Part shown: positions 1 to 13,200 of the stretch, piece after piece
How positions within the stretch are numbered: position 1 is the stretch's first letter
Layout of the letters: every line of letters starts with the position of its first letter
Source of the DNA: Apiosordaria backusii
Taxonomy: Eukaryota > Ascomycota > Sordariomycetes > Sordariales > Lasiosphaeriaceae
Reading direction: 5' to 3'
NCBI GenBank assembly: GCA_030549205.1
Contig: JAUKTV010000006.1
Location: forward strand, 762,501 to 826,500
DNA: 64,000 nucleotides
Translations under genes and position numbers: made by a program
Notes under the pieces: model-generated
What the model saw: the letters and a program-made list of their open reading frames with translations, nothing else
Told to the model about the DNA's origin: nothing
Database searches by the model: none

Positions 1-391
1 GGCCTATAAGCCCTATAAGTTGGAAGCTATAGAGGGTTTAATAAGTAGTTTATAGGATTTAGCAAACCTTAAGGTTAACCAAATTATACTTTAGCCTATT
101 TACCTACTAAGGTATATAAAGCACTGTATATTAGTCGGTAGGTATATAGTAAAGGTTAAGTATAAACCTTACTATAAAGATTATTACAGTAGATTTATAG
201 AAGGCTAACATTATAATATAATTATTTACCTACTATATTTCTATCCTACAGTACTTATAAAATACTATATTCTAATATCCTAATACTAAGCTATAGATAT
301 TATATATAAAACTTCTATTATACTATAAGCTAGTATATAAGTATTAATTATAAAGCCCTTAAGCCTATAATTGACTATACCTATCCTAATA
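1..391 (+). repeat. 5' LTR of element A (partial, window-truncated)
   Basis: This is the 3' 391 bp of an LTR, ending in CCTAATA (ancestral ...CCAACA). It is recognisable copy for copy in 20,777-21,167 and, inverted, in the LTRs of element C. About 443 bp are missing upstream of the window. Confidence 0.88.
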
Positions 392-402
392 AATTATAAG
401 CT
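392..402 (+). promoter_or_regulatory. Primer-binding site of element A (half-tRNA iMet type)
   Basis: Directly after the LTR comes AATTATAAGCT, a RIP-decayed form of GGTTATGAGCC. That sequence is complementary to the anticodon arm of initiator tRNA-Met (GGCTCATAACC), the internal primer used by many Ty1/Copia elements. The equivalent sites in elements B and C are better preserved. Confidence 0.6.
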
Positions 403-3400
403 TAAAAGATACTTAACTGGATTATAGGCTTATAAACTTAGGCTTAAAGCTCTCTATAAATAACAGCTTAGACTACTATAGACTGCACTATAAGTAGGTT
501 ATAAAATTACTAATTTTAAAGCTTACTTATTAAAGTAAGATTTTAAAGTAAATAGTAGGCTTGCCTTACCTTATTAGGTTTTCTAAAGGCCTATAAGGTT
601 TAAATTTACGGCTACTATTAAATTTATTATACTATAAGGTATATAAAAATTAGACCTAATAGGGTATTAAAGGCCTATAAACTATACGCTTATAAAAGCT
701 AAAAATAGCCTTCTACTTTAACTGTAACTAAGTAAATAGTTCTATAAATCTTAAAGGCAGGTAAAAAGGTAAAAAAGTAAAGTAACCTTTTTAACTACTA
801 TTACTATTAGTAGTTACAGTAATTTACTATATAAAATAGAGTCTATTCTTTAAGGCTCTTAAATACTGTAGACCTAGCCCTTTTACTATATAAGTAAACT
901 ATAGCTAAAGCCTTAGTTAAAAATAGTACTAGGCTAAGGTCTTAAAGCCCTATAGAATATTCTAATGGTAAGTATATTAAGCCCCTTATAAATTTAATGT
1001 AAAATACTAAACCTAAGTAAGGGTCTTTTAAGGAAGAAAAATCAGTAGATTCTTATTATATATAGGCCTTTACTATTTAACTAAAGAAGCAAAAAGCTTA
1101 GATTTAATTGTTATAAGGTACTATAACTAAAGTAGTAAAGTAAATTAAGCTTTTAATAGTAGCTTAGAGTACTTTAAAATAGCTTAAAGCTACTATAACC
1201 GTACCTCCAATAGTAACTAAAGCTATATACTTAAAAGCTACAGTAGCTTACTAACTAAGGTTTAAAGCTAATAGTAGTTTTATTAAAGTCTTTTATGTCA
1301 CTATAGCTATTAAAATGACTAAAAAGGTCTATAAATTTCTTACTAACTAAAGACTTATAGGCCCTGAGAATTTCGATTTATAGAAATAAGGCCTAAATAT
1401 TATACTATATATTATCGATATAGCTACTTTTATAGAGGATCCTACTATAGTAGTTTACTAAAGTAATACTAAATAGGCCTTACTATTAATGTTATTTTAA
1501 AATAGTATAGCCTTAAGCCCCTAGGCTTTTATTTTATAGCAAACAAGCTCTATTAAAGCCTATAAACTGCTTATTTAAAGGTATTCCTATAACGCTAAAT
1601 TACAGTAAGAGAACTTTTATAAAAAATACTACTTCTTAAATTTCTACTAATTTATAAGCTCTTTAACGGACTTTAACGTTAAGTTCTTTAATATAGTTAG
1701 CTAGCTTATATTAGCCGGTATCGATTTTCAAACTATAAATTAAGTAAATCAATATTTATAGGCTATAAAAAAAAGCTTCTTATAGTAAACTAAGAGGTAA
1801 TAGAATGCTATATAGACTATTAAAGTACTAAGTTAAAATATAAATGCTATTAACTTAAACTTCTTAATAGTAGACTTATTAAAAGAACAGTATATTCTAG
1901 CCTTTACTATTACTAAAGGCATAGCCTATAAAAGTAAAAAAGGCCTTTATAAAGGCATTAAGAAGAAGGTTTTTTTAAATAAGAAGCTTAAAAGTAATAG
2001 TAATAGTAGCTTTAATAGCCTTAATAGCTTTCCTTAAAAGAAAAAGAAGAAAGGCTTTAAAAGGCCTAAAGGCCTTAAAGAAAGGCCTAAAGTTAAAGAT
2101 TTATTTATCTATATAATAAACTTTTATAATCTAATTTTAAAGATCTTTAAAGACTTTAATAGTAATAATAATAATAAAGGCATTTATATAGTATCTATAG
2201 AGCTTACTAAAGGTACTAAAAGTACTAAAGATAAAGCCCTAATAGTACTTTCTTTAAGGAATACCTTTCTATATGATATTAGGTTTACTGACTATATTAT
2301 TAATAGTCGAAAATGATTTACTAACTATAAGCTTAATAATAGCTTATTAAAGATAATTTATATAAAAAGAAGTCCTTTAATATTTAAGGGCTTTAGAACT
2401 GCTATATTTACAGTACTTTTATAGAAAGAACCTTCTAAATATACTAAACTTAAGCTTAAAAATGCTCTATATATTCTTTAATTTAATATTAACCTTTTTA
2501 ATAGTATACTATATTCTAAGATTAGCGGTTAAATTAAAAAGAAAATATTATATAGGCTTAATAAAGCTTTAATAGCGGTATTTGATTTTAAGGTTTTAGG
2601 CTTCTTTTTGAAATTACAAAAGGTAAAAAGGCCTATTATTTACTATAATATAAGTTTTAACGTTATTAATTAAAAGCGAAAATTAATAGTAGAGCTTTTT
2701 AATAGGCCTTTATTTTAAAAGGATAGCTATTTAAAGGTTAATTTAGACCTTTGAAAGCTTAATAATAGGCCTATAGAGTTAAATAGCGATAGTACTATTA
2801 GCTTTAATTTAAATATTTAAAAGATAAAGCCCTATAGGCTTAAAAGGTCTAAGTCTGACTATAAGAAAGGCTATAGCTAGAGTATACTTAAAGGAATAGA
2901 GCTCCGTTAGCTTATAAAAGGCCCTAATAACTTAAGTAACCTTAACTTTAAAGGATTTAATTAAAGCAGATCTATTAAAGAGCTCTATTAGCCTATAGAA
3001 AGCCTTAATAGCTTAAGTAACTTCGGCCTATTTAATTAGGAAAAAGCTTAAAAAGGCTATATACTTAAAAAGGTTATTAAAAATATCTTTAATACTGCTA
3101 TAGACTACTATAGTAAATTACTTTAAATAGTATTAAAATAGTATATTAGGCTAGGTTATATAGGCTTAATACTGTTAAAAAAGACCAGTAAAATTACTAC
3201 TAGACTTTTAAACTTAAATTAAATAAAAGAAGTAGATTTTTAATACTTAGCTTATAATAAAGCTAAGGTAGTAAAAAGGCTTTAATTTTCTACTATTCTA
3301 AACCCTTTTAAGGCTTTAGGTTCTATTAAAGGCAATACTTTTAAAATTAAGCTTATAACTTATAATAGACTTTCTATAGTGTTAATTTTAATAAACTGAA

Positions 3401-5862
3401 AATCCCGATTTAAATAGGCCTTTTACTTATTAAATACTAAAGAACTAACTATACTAAGCGCTATAAAAGGCTTTTTTAAAGGCCTAAAGAATCGCTACAA
3501 TCAGTATTCTATTTGTTTACATTATAATAATAGAAAAGAAATTAACTATAAATTATAGGCTTAGTTTTTTACTAAAAACATTGAATTTTCTACTTTTAAG
3601 CCCTATATCTATAAGTAAAGTAGCTCAATTAAACACTCTATTAGAGTATTTTTAAACCAGTTATAGGCTACAATAATATTATTACAGCTCCTCCAATACT
3701 TATAGTACTATATAGCGCTTATAATACTTAAATTAGTTAACTATACTATAGTTAATAATAAGGACCTAACTCCTTATTAAATGCTTTATAATAAATTAAA
3801 GCCTTCCCTTTTTTATAAACTAGACTTAAGCCAGTTTAAAGCTATAAGCTCTTCTATAAAGCTTTTTATTTCTATTAAAAAAAGGTCTAAAGTTTTAAAG
3901 CTATAAGCTTATATAGAGCTTAATAAGCTACTAACTGTCTTTAAAAGTAAGACCTATTAAGTATAAATACCGGTTAAAAAGGCAGTAGTAAAATCTTCCT
4001 TTATTAATATAGTAAATAAGCCTACTATAATTTAAAGTATTACTGCCATTTTAAAAGAGGATTTAAGTTAAAAGAGGGTAGAGCTACTATAATTAATAGA
4101 TAAAGATAGTAACCTATACTTTAAATACAACTTAGTCAGCTAATTAAGTTTGTAAATTAGCTAATAGCCTAATATTAAAAAATTCTCTAATAGTAAGCTA
4201 ATTAGTAGGCTTATTATTTAGAAGGCTATAATTGATAGTAGCTTAAAGCCTTTTAATAAGCCTATTATAGGCTTTAAAGTTAGCTTAAAACCCTCTATTA
4301 AAGACTATTTATTAATAGAAGTAAAAGAATTATATTTAAGTATAAGTAAAGATATTAAAATAAGCACTAGCTAATTTATTAAATCAATATTAATTAAAAC
4401 TAAGGCCTATTATTATAAAGTCTTTAAAGGTCCTTTTAGTATTAGTTTATTACTTTAAATACTAAAATAAGTACTAAAGAACTTTAAAAAATCCTATTAA
4501 TTAAAGGCTATATTTAGCGAATTTAGGTAAATAGTTAATTAAAGAACCTTTAAGTTCCTTTCTTAAAGTACTTTCTTTAAAGACTGTATATTACTGATTA
4601 GTAAGTTAGTACTATATAAAAAGATTAATAAAGAAAATAGGCTTTTAAAGTTTAAGGCTAAGCTAATTATTAAAGGATTTTTATAAAAAGAAGGTCTAAA
4701 TTTTATAAAGACCTTTACCTTTATTACTATACTACTTACTTAATATATACTATTAACTATAGCGGCTTTATTAAATTAGAAAATAGAGTAGATTGATTTT
4801 ATAGAAGTATTTCTTAATAGTTATTTAAAAAAAAAGAATTATATAACTATACTTAAGGGCTTTTATAAGTTTTACTAATTAGTAAATTTAACTATTAAAG
4901 CTAAGCTATATAAGTAAGGCTTTAGGCTTAAAACTAATTAAATAATTTGCCTTTTTAAAGCCCTATATAGCTTAAAGTAAAGCCCTAAACTTTAATAAGT
5001 TAAACTTACTAAACTACTAAAAGAAAAGAGTTTTATAGCGTTAATTTCTAACTCTATTATCTTCTATAATCTTAAAGTTAGGATTTTTATAATAACCTAT
5101 ATTAATAATTATTTAATTATAGACTTTAATAAGGTCTATATTTAATAGCTTAAAAAAAGCTTAAATAAAGTCTATTTAATAAAAGATAAAAGGCCGGCTT
5201 CCTTCTTTTTAAAGGTTTAAATAATAAAGGATAGGCATTGCTTCTTTCTATAGTTTAATTAAGCCTAATATATATAGAAGGTAATTAAAACCTTTAATTT
5301 TAAAAATAGCTATAAAATACTAGTTCCTTTATAACCTAGAACAGTAGCTTAATATAAAGACCTTAAATTAAAAGGAAGCCCTATAAATAAGTCAAATTAT
5401 ATACTATTTTAATATATAATAGGTACTATAATGTATTTAATAACCTAAATAAAGCTTAATATTACTTTTATAATACAGTAGCTTTTAAAAAGTATATAGT
5501 AACCTACTATAGTAAGCTTAAATACCGTTAAAAACCTTTTAAAGTATTTAAACAGTATAGAGAATTTAGTAATTACTTATAACTATACTATTAAACTTAT
5601 TAAAAAAGAAAGTACTATAGTACCTATAGACTTTGTAAATTTAGACTTTATAGAGAACTTAAAGGACTTAAAATCTACCTTTAGCTTTATATTTAAAATA
5701 GCCGGAGGCCCTATAAATTAGAAATTAAAGAAGGCCAGTACTATAAGCCTCTTTACTTTAAAGGCTAAAACTGATATATTTATTAAAGCTATTTATAAAG
5801 CTCTATAGATTAAGGAAGTTTATAAAGAGCTAAAGTATACTTTAATAGGCTCTATCCTTTTA

Positions 5863-5867
5863 TATAG
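5863..5867. repeat. Target-site duplication of element B, left copy (tatag)
   Basis: The 5 bp tatag precede the LTR of B (TGTTAAGATA...) and recur at 19,870-19,874 right after its other LTR. Removing B and one copy restores a continuous match between element A and the homologous stretch of element C. Confidence 0.9.
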
Positions 5868-6546
5868 TGTTAAGATAGGTGTCTTACATGCCTATAGGTA
5901 TAGACCTGTGCAGGGAATAGCGCAAAACACTGAAAGTAAAGAGGGCTTTGTCTGCAGTATACGACAGTAGCTAGGCATTAAAAGAAGGTAGATTATAAAA
6001 ACAATGCCCTATAATATATAAAAGGTAAATACTATAATATAGGCTTATAAGGTACTGTAAAATATAGTAAACTAATATATTAAATTAACTTATTTATTAG
6101 AAAAATATTATAGTAAATAGTTATAAAGGATAAAACCTATTATAGATCTTTAACTTTATATCGCTTTTTAAACCTTTCTCTATTTTAAGGTCTAAATATT
6201 TATTAAGTCCGTTAACTATAGAGCTTAAATACCTATTAAGTCTGCTAACTATAAGGCCTAAATACCTATTAAGTCTACTAACTATAGACTTAATTAGCCG
6301 GCTAAATTTAACTGTTAAATATACTAATTAAAAGCTGTTTATAAAGTATAGGGCGTTAGTATTTTACTGTTATAATATATTAACTGCTTAAAACTTTAGA
6401 CTACTTTAAAGATCTAAAGACTACTATAATTACTATAGTAGAATGTTAATAAGTGCTATAATTTTAAGCTATTAATTATTATTAGCCTTATAGGTTATAG
6501 GCTAAAATATACTATAAAGTTTATAACTAAGTACTATATTTTAACA
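5868..6546 (-). repeat. LTR of element B (left, 3' LTR)
   Basis: This 679-bp LTR begins TGTTAAGATA and ends TTTTAACA, so the TG...CA ends are intact. It has the same length as the right copy at 19,191-19,869. It contains three degenerate 33-bp tandem units (around 6,200-6,300) with a repeated TATTAAGTCTGCTAACTATA-like core. Confidence 0.92.
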
Positions 6547-6554
6547 TCCTCTTT
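6547..6554 (-). other. Polypurine tract of element B
   Basis: The plus-strand sequence TCCTCTTT reads AAAGAGGA on the minus strand, immediately upstream of the 3' LTR in element orientation. It fixes the element as minus-strand. Confidence 0.7.
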
Positions 6555-9396
6555 ATAGCTATAGTATATAGTACTTAATTAAAAAGGCTTAAAAAGGTTT
6601 AATAGTAAAATAAAAGTATTAAATAGCGCTATAAGTAAGGCTTTAGTAAGGCCGTTAGTAAGTATCTCCTTTATAGGAAGGTAGGTTATAATAATAACTT
6701 TAATAGATATAGCCTTTTTAACTTTTTAAAATCGAATTAAAATATATTTAGTTCGGTAATTATACTTATTACTATAAGCAATGGCAATAAAGCCTTTATT
6801 ATTATATAATAGGAAGGTAAGGCCTATAATAGGCTTAGAAATTTTTTAAAAAAGACCTTTAAGCTATATAGCTTCTTTAAGGCCTTTAATAAACTTAGTA
6901 TATTTGGCCTTTAAAGTACTGAAGAATATAGTAAATGCTTTTTTAGATTTTCAGCTAATAGATTCTTTAGTTAAAGTAAATAGCTAACTGTAAATAGATT
7001 TAGTACTTTCCTTATATTTAATCTAATTACTATTAGTAAAACTGATAGGCTTTAAATTACTATTAAAGCTGTAATTAATAGTATTGTAAATATTAAAATA
7101 GAGATAGGAAAGTAATAATTTTATAGCTTTTAAGTAGATATTAATAGGCTATATTAGATATTATAAAAGCTATTAAATGCTAAAGGCTATATTAGGCTTA
7201 ATTTAAACTATAGTATATATTAAAGTATTAATCAGTTATTAATATAAGTATTAATTAAAAAGGCTTATAGAAGTTCTAGGCTTATTGCCTTTATTTATAA
7301 TTCTAGGGTTTAATAAGAGGAAAGTTAATTTAGTATTAATTTTAAAGTATTTAACTATCTCTATAATATAGGCCTTTTAATAGATTTAAAGGTACTATTA
7401 AGGCCTATTGCATTTAATTTAAATATTAAAGAAGTAGTAGGTAGGACTTAAATTTTTAATATTATAGTACTTTCCTATAGTGTTCTTTAAGGTTTAAAAC
7501 TATAGAGGCTTAAGGCTTATAATTAAGTAGTCGTTAATATAGTTAATAATAAAGATCTTATAGTTTAGGTAAAAATAGGTAGCTATATTAAAGATAAGGG
7601 GCTTAAAACTTAAGGCTTAGGTTATTGTAAAGACCTTCTATTATTAAAGGTAAAAAGCTTACTTTAAACTATATAAAGATTTCTTTAATAGAATAACTTA
7701 GTCTTTAATAAGGTCCTATTTAATTACTTTTAATAATATTATAGTATTAATATTGCTATAGATAAATTTAAATAGTCCTTATAGAATTTCAATATAGATA
7801 TTAAAATCAGTCTTTAAATTTAAAAAGGCTTCTATAAAGTCTACCTACATTAAATCCTAGTTAAATATAGCTATAAAGGCTAATATAATTCTTTAAGTTA
7901 AAGGCCTTATAGTAAAAATATAAGTCTATTTAAAATCGATTCTAAAGGCCTATTAGAAATCTTAAGTAACTAATCAAGCTTTAAACTTTACAGTAATGCC
8001 CTATAAATTCTTTTTATCTTTAAAGATTTAGCAGTTTATAATAGGCTTCTTTTTAATTTAAAATCGGTAAATAAAATAAAAGGTCTTAATAGTAAAAAGT
8101 TAATATAATTTAATAAAGATAGTTTATAACTATTACTTCTTTTTAAAGTATTTTAAAGCTTACTTAAAGGTATTAGGCTTTAAGGCTCCTATAGAATAGC
8201 ATTCTTTACAATAGAAAACTAAGTAAGAAATAAACTTACTATAATCTATATTATCTATAGATATAAATTCCTTATATTATTTCTATAAGGTTTAAAGTAG
8301 AGGGATTTTAATGGTAATAAAGGGCACTGTAAGTATTAGAATTATAGGCTTAAATAACAATTAAGTAGATAGTATAAAGGATAATTTAGATATTAAAGAA
8401 TTAAGAATTAATAGAATAAAGAGACTGTAAATAGAAGGCTTAAAGATTTAAATAGTAGTATCTTCCTTTAATTTATTAAAGCAGTTAAAGACCTTTAAAG
8501 GACCTATAGAGTTTAAAAGGCCTATAATCTAGGCTAATAGGTCTTTATAGAACTTAATAAAGCTAGTTTTAATAACTTTATTTAAACTTAAGTAAATTAA
8601 GTAAGTTTAATAATTTAAAACAATTATAAGTCTTTTTTTAATTCTTTAAAAGGCAAACTTAAAACCTATAACTTAATCTTTAATAGGGATATATACTATA
8701 ACCTTAATACCTATAGCCCTATAATTTAAAAGGTTTAATTAATATAGTATTTAAAAAGGTAATAGTTTATTATAAAAGGCTTAATAAGGTATAAAATCTT
8801 TAAAGCTTTAGGCTATATAGTTAATAATTTTTACTATAAAAATCGCTATATACCTTTAGAAAATAATAAAAAGGCTTAAAGTTAAGATAGTAGTTTTAAA
8901 ATAGTTTAAAATAACCTTAATAGAATGCTTAATTAGGCTATTTTAATTAAAAGTTTTAAAGTTTAATATATTAAAGCTAATACCTTTTTTAATAAGGTAA
9001 ATATTTAAGGAAAGAACTTCTTTCTTTCTATTATAATAAAAATAAGTAAGGTATTATTAGAAGGTATTGTTTAGGCCTTTAAATAGTAAATAAAATACTA
9101 TAACGGTATTATCTTTAATAACTAATAGTTTAAAGAATTGGAAATAGGTCTTTTAATTTATTACAATTAAACTATAAAGTTTTTTTAATAGTAGAATAGG
9201 CTTAATAATAACAATGTCTTCCTTTAAATAGTTTAAAATAAAAGAAAGGTCTTAAATAAGATTCTTAAAAGGCCTTTAAAGGATTTTTATAGTATTATAG
9301 CTTTTATAAATTAAATCCTTAAGCTTAACCTTTTATAAATTAGATATACCTTTAATAATAAAAAAGGTCTTCTTTAAAAGGTTAAAACCTATATAC

Positions 9397-9401
9397 CTAA
9401 A
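9397..9401. repeat. Target-site duplication of element C, left copy (ctaaa)
   Basis: The 5 bp ctaaa immediately precede element C and recur at 17,006-17,010 immediately after it. Confidence 0.88.
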
Positions 9402-10235
9402 TATTGGAATAGGTATGGCCAATTACAGGCCTAAGGGCCCTGTAATTAGTGCTCACATACTAGCTCACAGTGCAGCAGAAGTCTTATGCGTGATACTTAT
9501 AGCTTAGTGCTGGGGTACTAGAATACAGTACCACGTAGGTGCTATAGAATAGAAATATAGTGGGTAAACAATTGTATTGTAGTACTAGCCTTTTGTAAAT
9601 CCACTATAATAGTCTCTATAGTAAGGTTTATACTCGACCTTTACTATATACCTACCGACTAACGTACGGTACCTTGTACACCCTAGTAGGCAGATAGGCT
9701 AGAGTATAGCTTGGTTAATTCCGAGGTTTGCTAAGCCCTATAAACTACTTGCTAAGCCCTCTGTAGCTCCTGACCTATAGAGCCTATAGGCCTATAATTT
9801 AATATAGTAATAATATACCTACTTAACTATAGGCTTACCAATTCTTAGTTAATTTAGTTAGCTTAATAGTTAGCTATAGGTTTTATAAGTAGCTAAGTTA
9901 ATGTAGTTTATAGCTCTTTAAAAATCGACTTACGGCTATACAAAAGGACTGCAAAACTAAGTACCCTTAACCTAAAGTATAGGTTAATGTAGGGTTAGGG
10001 TTAAGCCACTTATACTGCCTATAGTAGTAGGCTTTAGTAGCTTGAATATAAAATTACAGGCAGTTTAGCTTACTGATTGGCAGGATGTAGGCCTTTAAAT
10101 AGCCCTGCAGTAAAGTAAGGTGCTAGGTAAGTACTAGATAGCTAATAGGTAGGCTTTCCAACTTAAACTTCTACTATATAGTATAATAGTAGCTATCTAC
10201 TATAAACTTAGGCTTTATAAAGACTTAGTTTAATA
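9402..10235 (-). repeat. LTR of element C (left, 3' LTR)
   Basis: This 834-bp LTR reads TATTGGAATAGG...TTTAATA on the plus strand (ancestral TGTTGGAA...TTTAACA). A purine tract (AAGTAAAGGAGGGA on the minus strand, from 10,236) adjoins it, marking it as the 3' LTR. Confidence 0.92.
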
Positions 10236-13200
10236 TCCCTCCTTTACTTATAGTAAGTGGTAGGCCTAGATTTAAATCTAAGGCCTATTATAGTAAGCTA
10301 AAACTAATAAACTAACTAACTAATTAAAAAATTAAAATATAAAGTATATAAGACGTTAAGGCCTATATATTTAAGTGTTAAGTAATTACTTTTATAAGCT
10401 AAATTATAAAGGAAAATTAAATATAGGGAAGGTGGTTTTTTAATCTATTCTTCTACTAACTTTTTCTTTATAGGCCTATTCTTTAAGCTTAAAAGACCTA
10501 TAAAGGTTTTGAATTTTTAATTAGCTAATAGTTTAATTAGCCTATCGGCCGGTATTTGTTTAATATCTAAGTAATTAATAATAACCTATAATGCCCTAAC
10601 TTACTTTCTAACTTAATGGTATTTTAGTAGTATATACTTAGTATAATTGTAAAAGGCTAGGTTATAGGCAGTAATTATAGAGCTAATATTATTACTAAGA
10701 GAGGTAGAGCCTATTAAAGTATGCCTTAGCTCCTTATAAACCTCCCTAATCTATAGAGCTTTATAAATAACCTTAATAAGTATATCGGTTTTAGCCTTTA
10801 AAATAAAGAGGCTTATAGTACTAGCCTTCTTTAATTTCTAGCTTATAAGGCCTTTAGCCACTTTAAATATAAAGCTGTAGGTAGATTTTAAGTCCTTTAA
10901 GTCCCCTATAAAGTCTGAATTTACAAAGCCTATAAATACTATAGTGCCTTTTTTTTTAGTAAGTCCAATAATATAGCTGTAGGCGATTATTAAATTCTCT
11001 ATACTATTTAAATACTTTAAAAGGTTTTTAACGGCATTTAAGTTTACTATAGTAGGCTACTATATACTCCTTAAAAACCACTATACTGCAAAAGCAATAT
11101 TAGGCCTTATTTAAGTTATTAGATATATTATAGTACCTACTATATATTAAAATAATATATAATCCGACTTACTTATAGGGCTTTCTTTTAATTTAAGGTC
11201 TTTATATTAGACTACTATTCTAGGCTGTAAAGGAACTAGTATTTTATAGCTATTTTCAAAGCCAAAAGTCTTAATCACTTTCTATATATATTAAGCTTAG
11301 TTAAGCTATAGAAAGAAGCGACGCTTATCCTTTATTATTTAGACCTTTAAAAAGAAGGAAGCTAGCCCTTTATTTTCTATTGGATAGACCTTATTTAAGC
11401 TCTTCTTAAGCCGTTAAATATAGGCCTTATTAAAGCCTATAATTAAATAATTATTAATGTAGGTTATTATAAAAATCCTGGCCTTAAGATTATAAAAGAC
11501 AGTAAAGTTAGAAATTAGTACTATAAAACCTTCTTCTTTTAGTAGCTTAATAAGTTTAGCTTACTAAAATCTAGGGCTCTACTTTAAGCTATATAAAGCC
11601 TTAAAAAGGCAAATTATTTAGTTAATTTTAGGCTTAAAGCCTTACCTATATAGCTTAGCTTTAATAGTTAAATCTGCTTTTTAGTAGAACTTATAGAAGC
11701 CCTTAGATATAACTATATAATTCTTCTCTTTTAAATAGCTATTAAAAAATACCTCTATAAAATCGATTTGCTTTATTTTCTAGTTTAATAAAGCCGCTAT
11801 AGTTAGCAGTATATATTAGGTAAGTCGTATAGTAATAAAGGTAAAGGTCTTTATAAAATCTAGGCCTTCCTTTTATAAAAATCCTTTAATAATTAGCTTA
11901 ACTTTAAACTTTAAAAGCCTATTTTCTTTATTAATCTTTTTATATAGTATTAACCTATTAATTAGTAGCGTACGGTCCTTAAAGAAAGCGCTTTAAGAAA
12001 GGAATTTAAAGGTTCTTTAGTTAACTATTTATCTAAATTCGCTATATATAGCCTTTAGTTAGTAGGATTTTTTAAGGTTCTTTAACATTTATTTTAGTAT
12101 TTAAAGTAATAAACTAATACTAAAAAGACCTTTAAAGACCCTATAGCAATAGACCTTAGCTTTAATTAATATTAATTTAATAAATTAGCTAGTGCCTATT
12201 TTAATATCTTTACTTATATTTAAATATAATTCTTCTATTTCCATTAATAAATGGTCTTTAATAGAGGGTTTTAAGCCGGCCTTAAAGTCTATAATAGGCC
12301 TATTAAAAGGCTTTAAGCTGCTATCGATTATAGCCTTTTAAATTATAGTAGGCTTATTAATTGGCTTACTATTAGAGAGTTTTTTAATATTAGCCTATTA
12401 GCTAATTTGCAAACTTAATTGGCTAGTTAAGTTATATTTAAGGTATAGGTTGTTATCTTTATCTACTAATTATAATAGCTTTACCCCTTTTTGGTTTAAA
12501 TCCCTTTTTAAAATGGTAATAATACTTCGAATTATAGTAGGTTCGTCTACTATATTTATAAAGGAAGATTTTACTACTGTCCTTTTAGCCGGTATTTATA
12601 TTTAATAGGTCTTACTTTTAAAAACGGCCAGTAGCTTATTAGGCTTTATATAGGCCTATAGCTTTAAAGCTTTAGACCTTTTTTCAATAGGAATAAGGAG
12701 CTCTATAGAAAAGCCTATAGCCTTAAACCAGTTTAAGTTTGGCTTATAAAAAAGGGAAGGCTTTAATTTATTATAGAGCGTTTAATAAGAAGTTAAGTCT
12801 CTATTATTAACTGCAGTATAGTTAATTAATTTAAATACTATAAGTACTATATAGCATTATAGGTACTAAAAGAGCTGTAATAATATTATTATAGCCTATA
12901 ACCAATTTAAAAACACTTTAATAAAGCATTTAATTAGGCTATTTTACTTATAAATATAGGGCTTAAAAGTAAAAAATTCAATGCCTTTAATAGAAAACTA
13001 GGTTTATAATTTATAGTTAATTTCTTTTCTACCGTTATAGTAGAAATAGATAAGGTATTTATTGTAGTAATTCTTTAGGCCTTTAAAAAAGCCTTTAATA
13101 GCGTTTAATATAGTTAGTCCCTTAGTATTTAGTAAGTAAAAGGCCTATTTAAACCGGGATTTTCGGTCTACTAAAATTAACACTATAAAAAGCCTATTAT

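Larger units (their letters stand above)
1..5867 (+). mobile_element. Copia-type LTR retrotransposon A, left part (RIP-decayed)
   Basis: This is the left part of a forward-oriented Ty1/Copia element whose first ~440 bp lie before the window. It starts inside the 5' LTR (1-391) and its internal region runs from 392 to 5,867. No open frame remains, but in the forward direction the Copia order can be followed. A decayed protease DSG-type box lies near 2,290. The RT has a KTAFLNG-type block decayed to EVFLNS near 4,805, a SLYGLKQ-type block near 4,980 and YVDD decayed to YINN near 5,100. RNase H carries AGGPINW near 5,700. Base composition is TpA-saturated, as expected of RIP. The element is interrupted in RNase H by element B and resumes at 19,870. 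Confidence 0.9.
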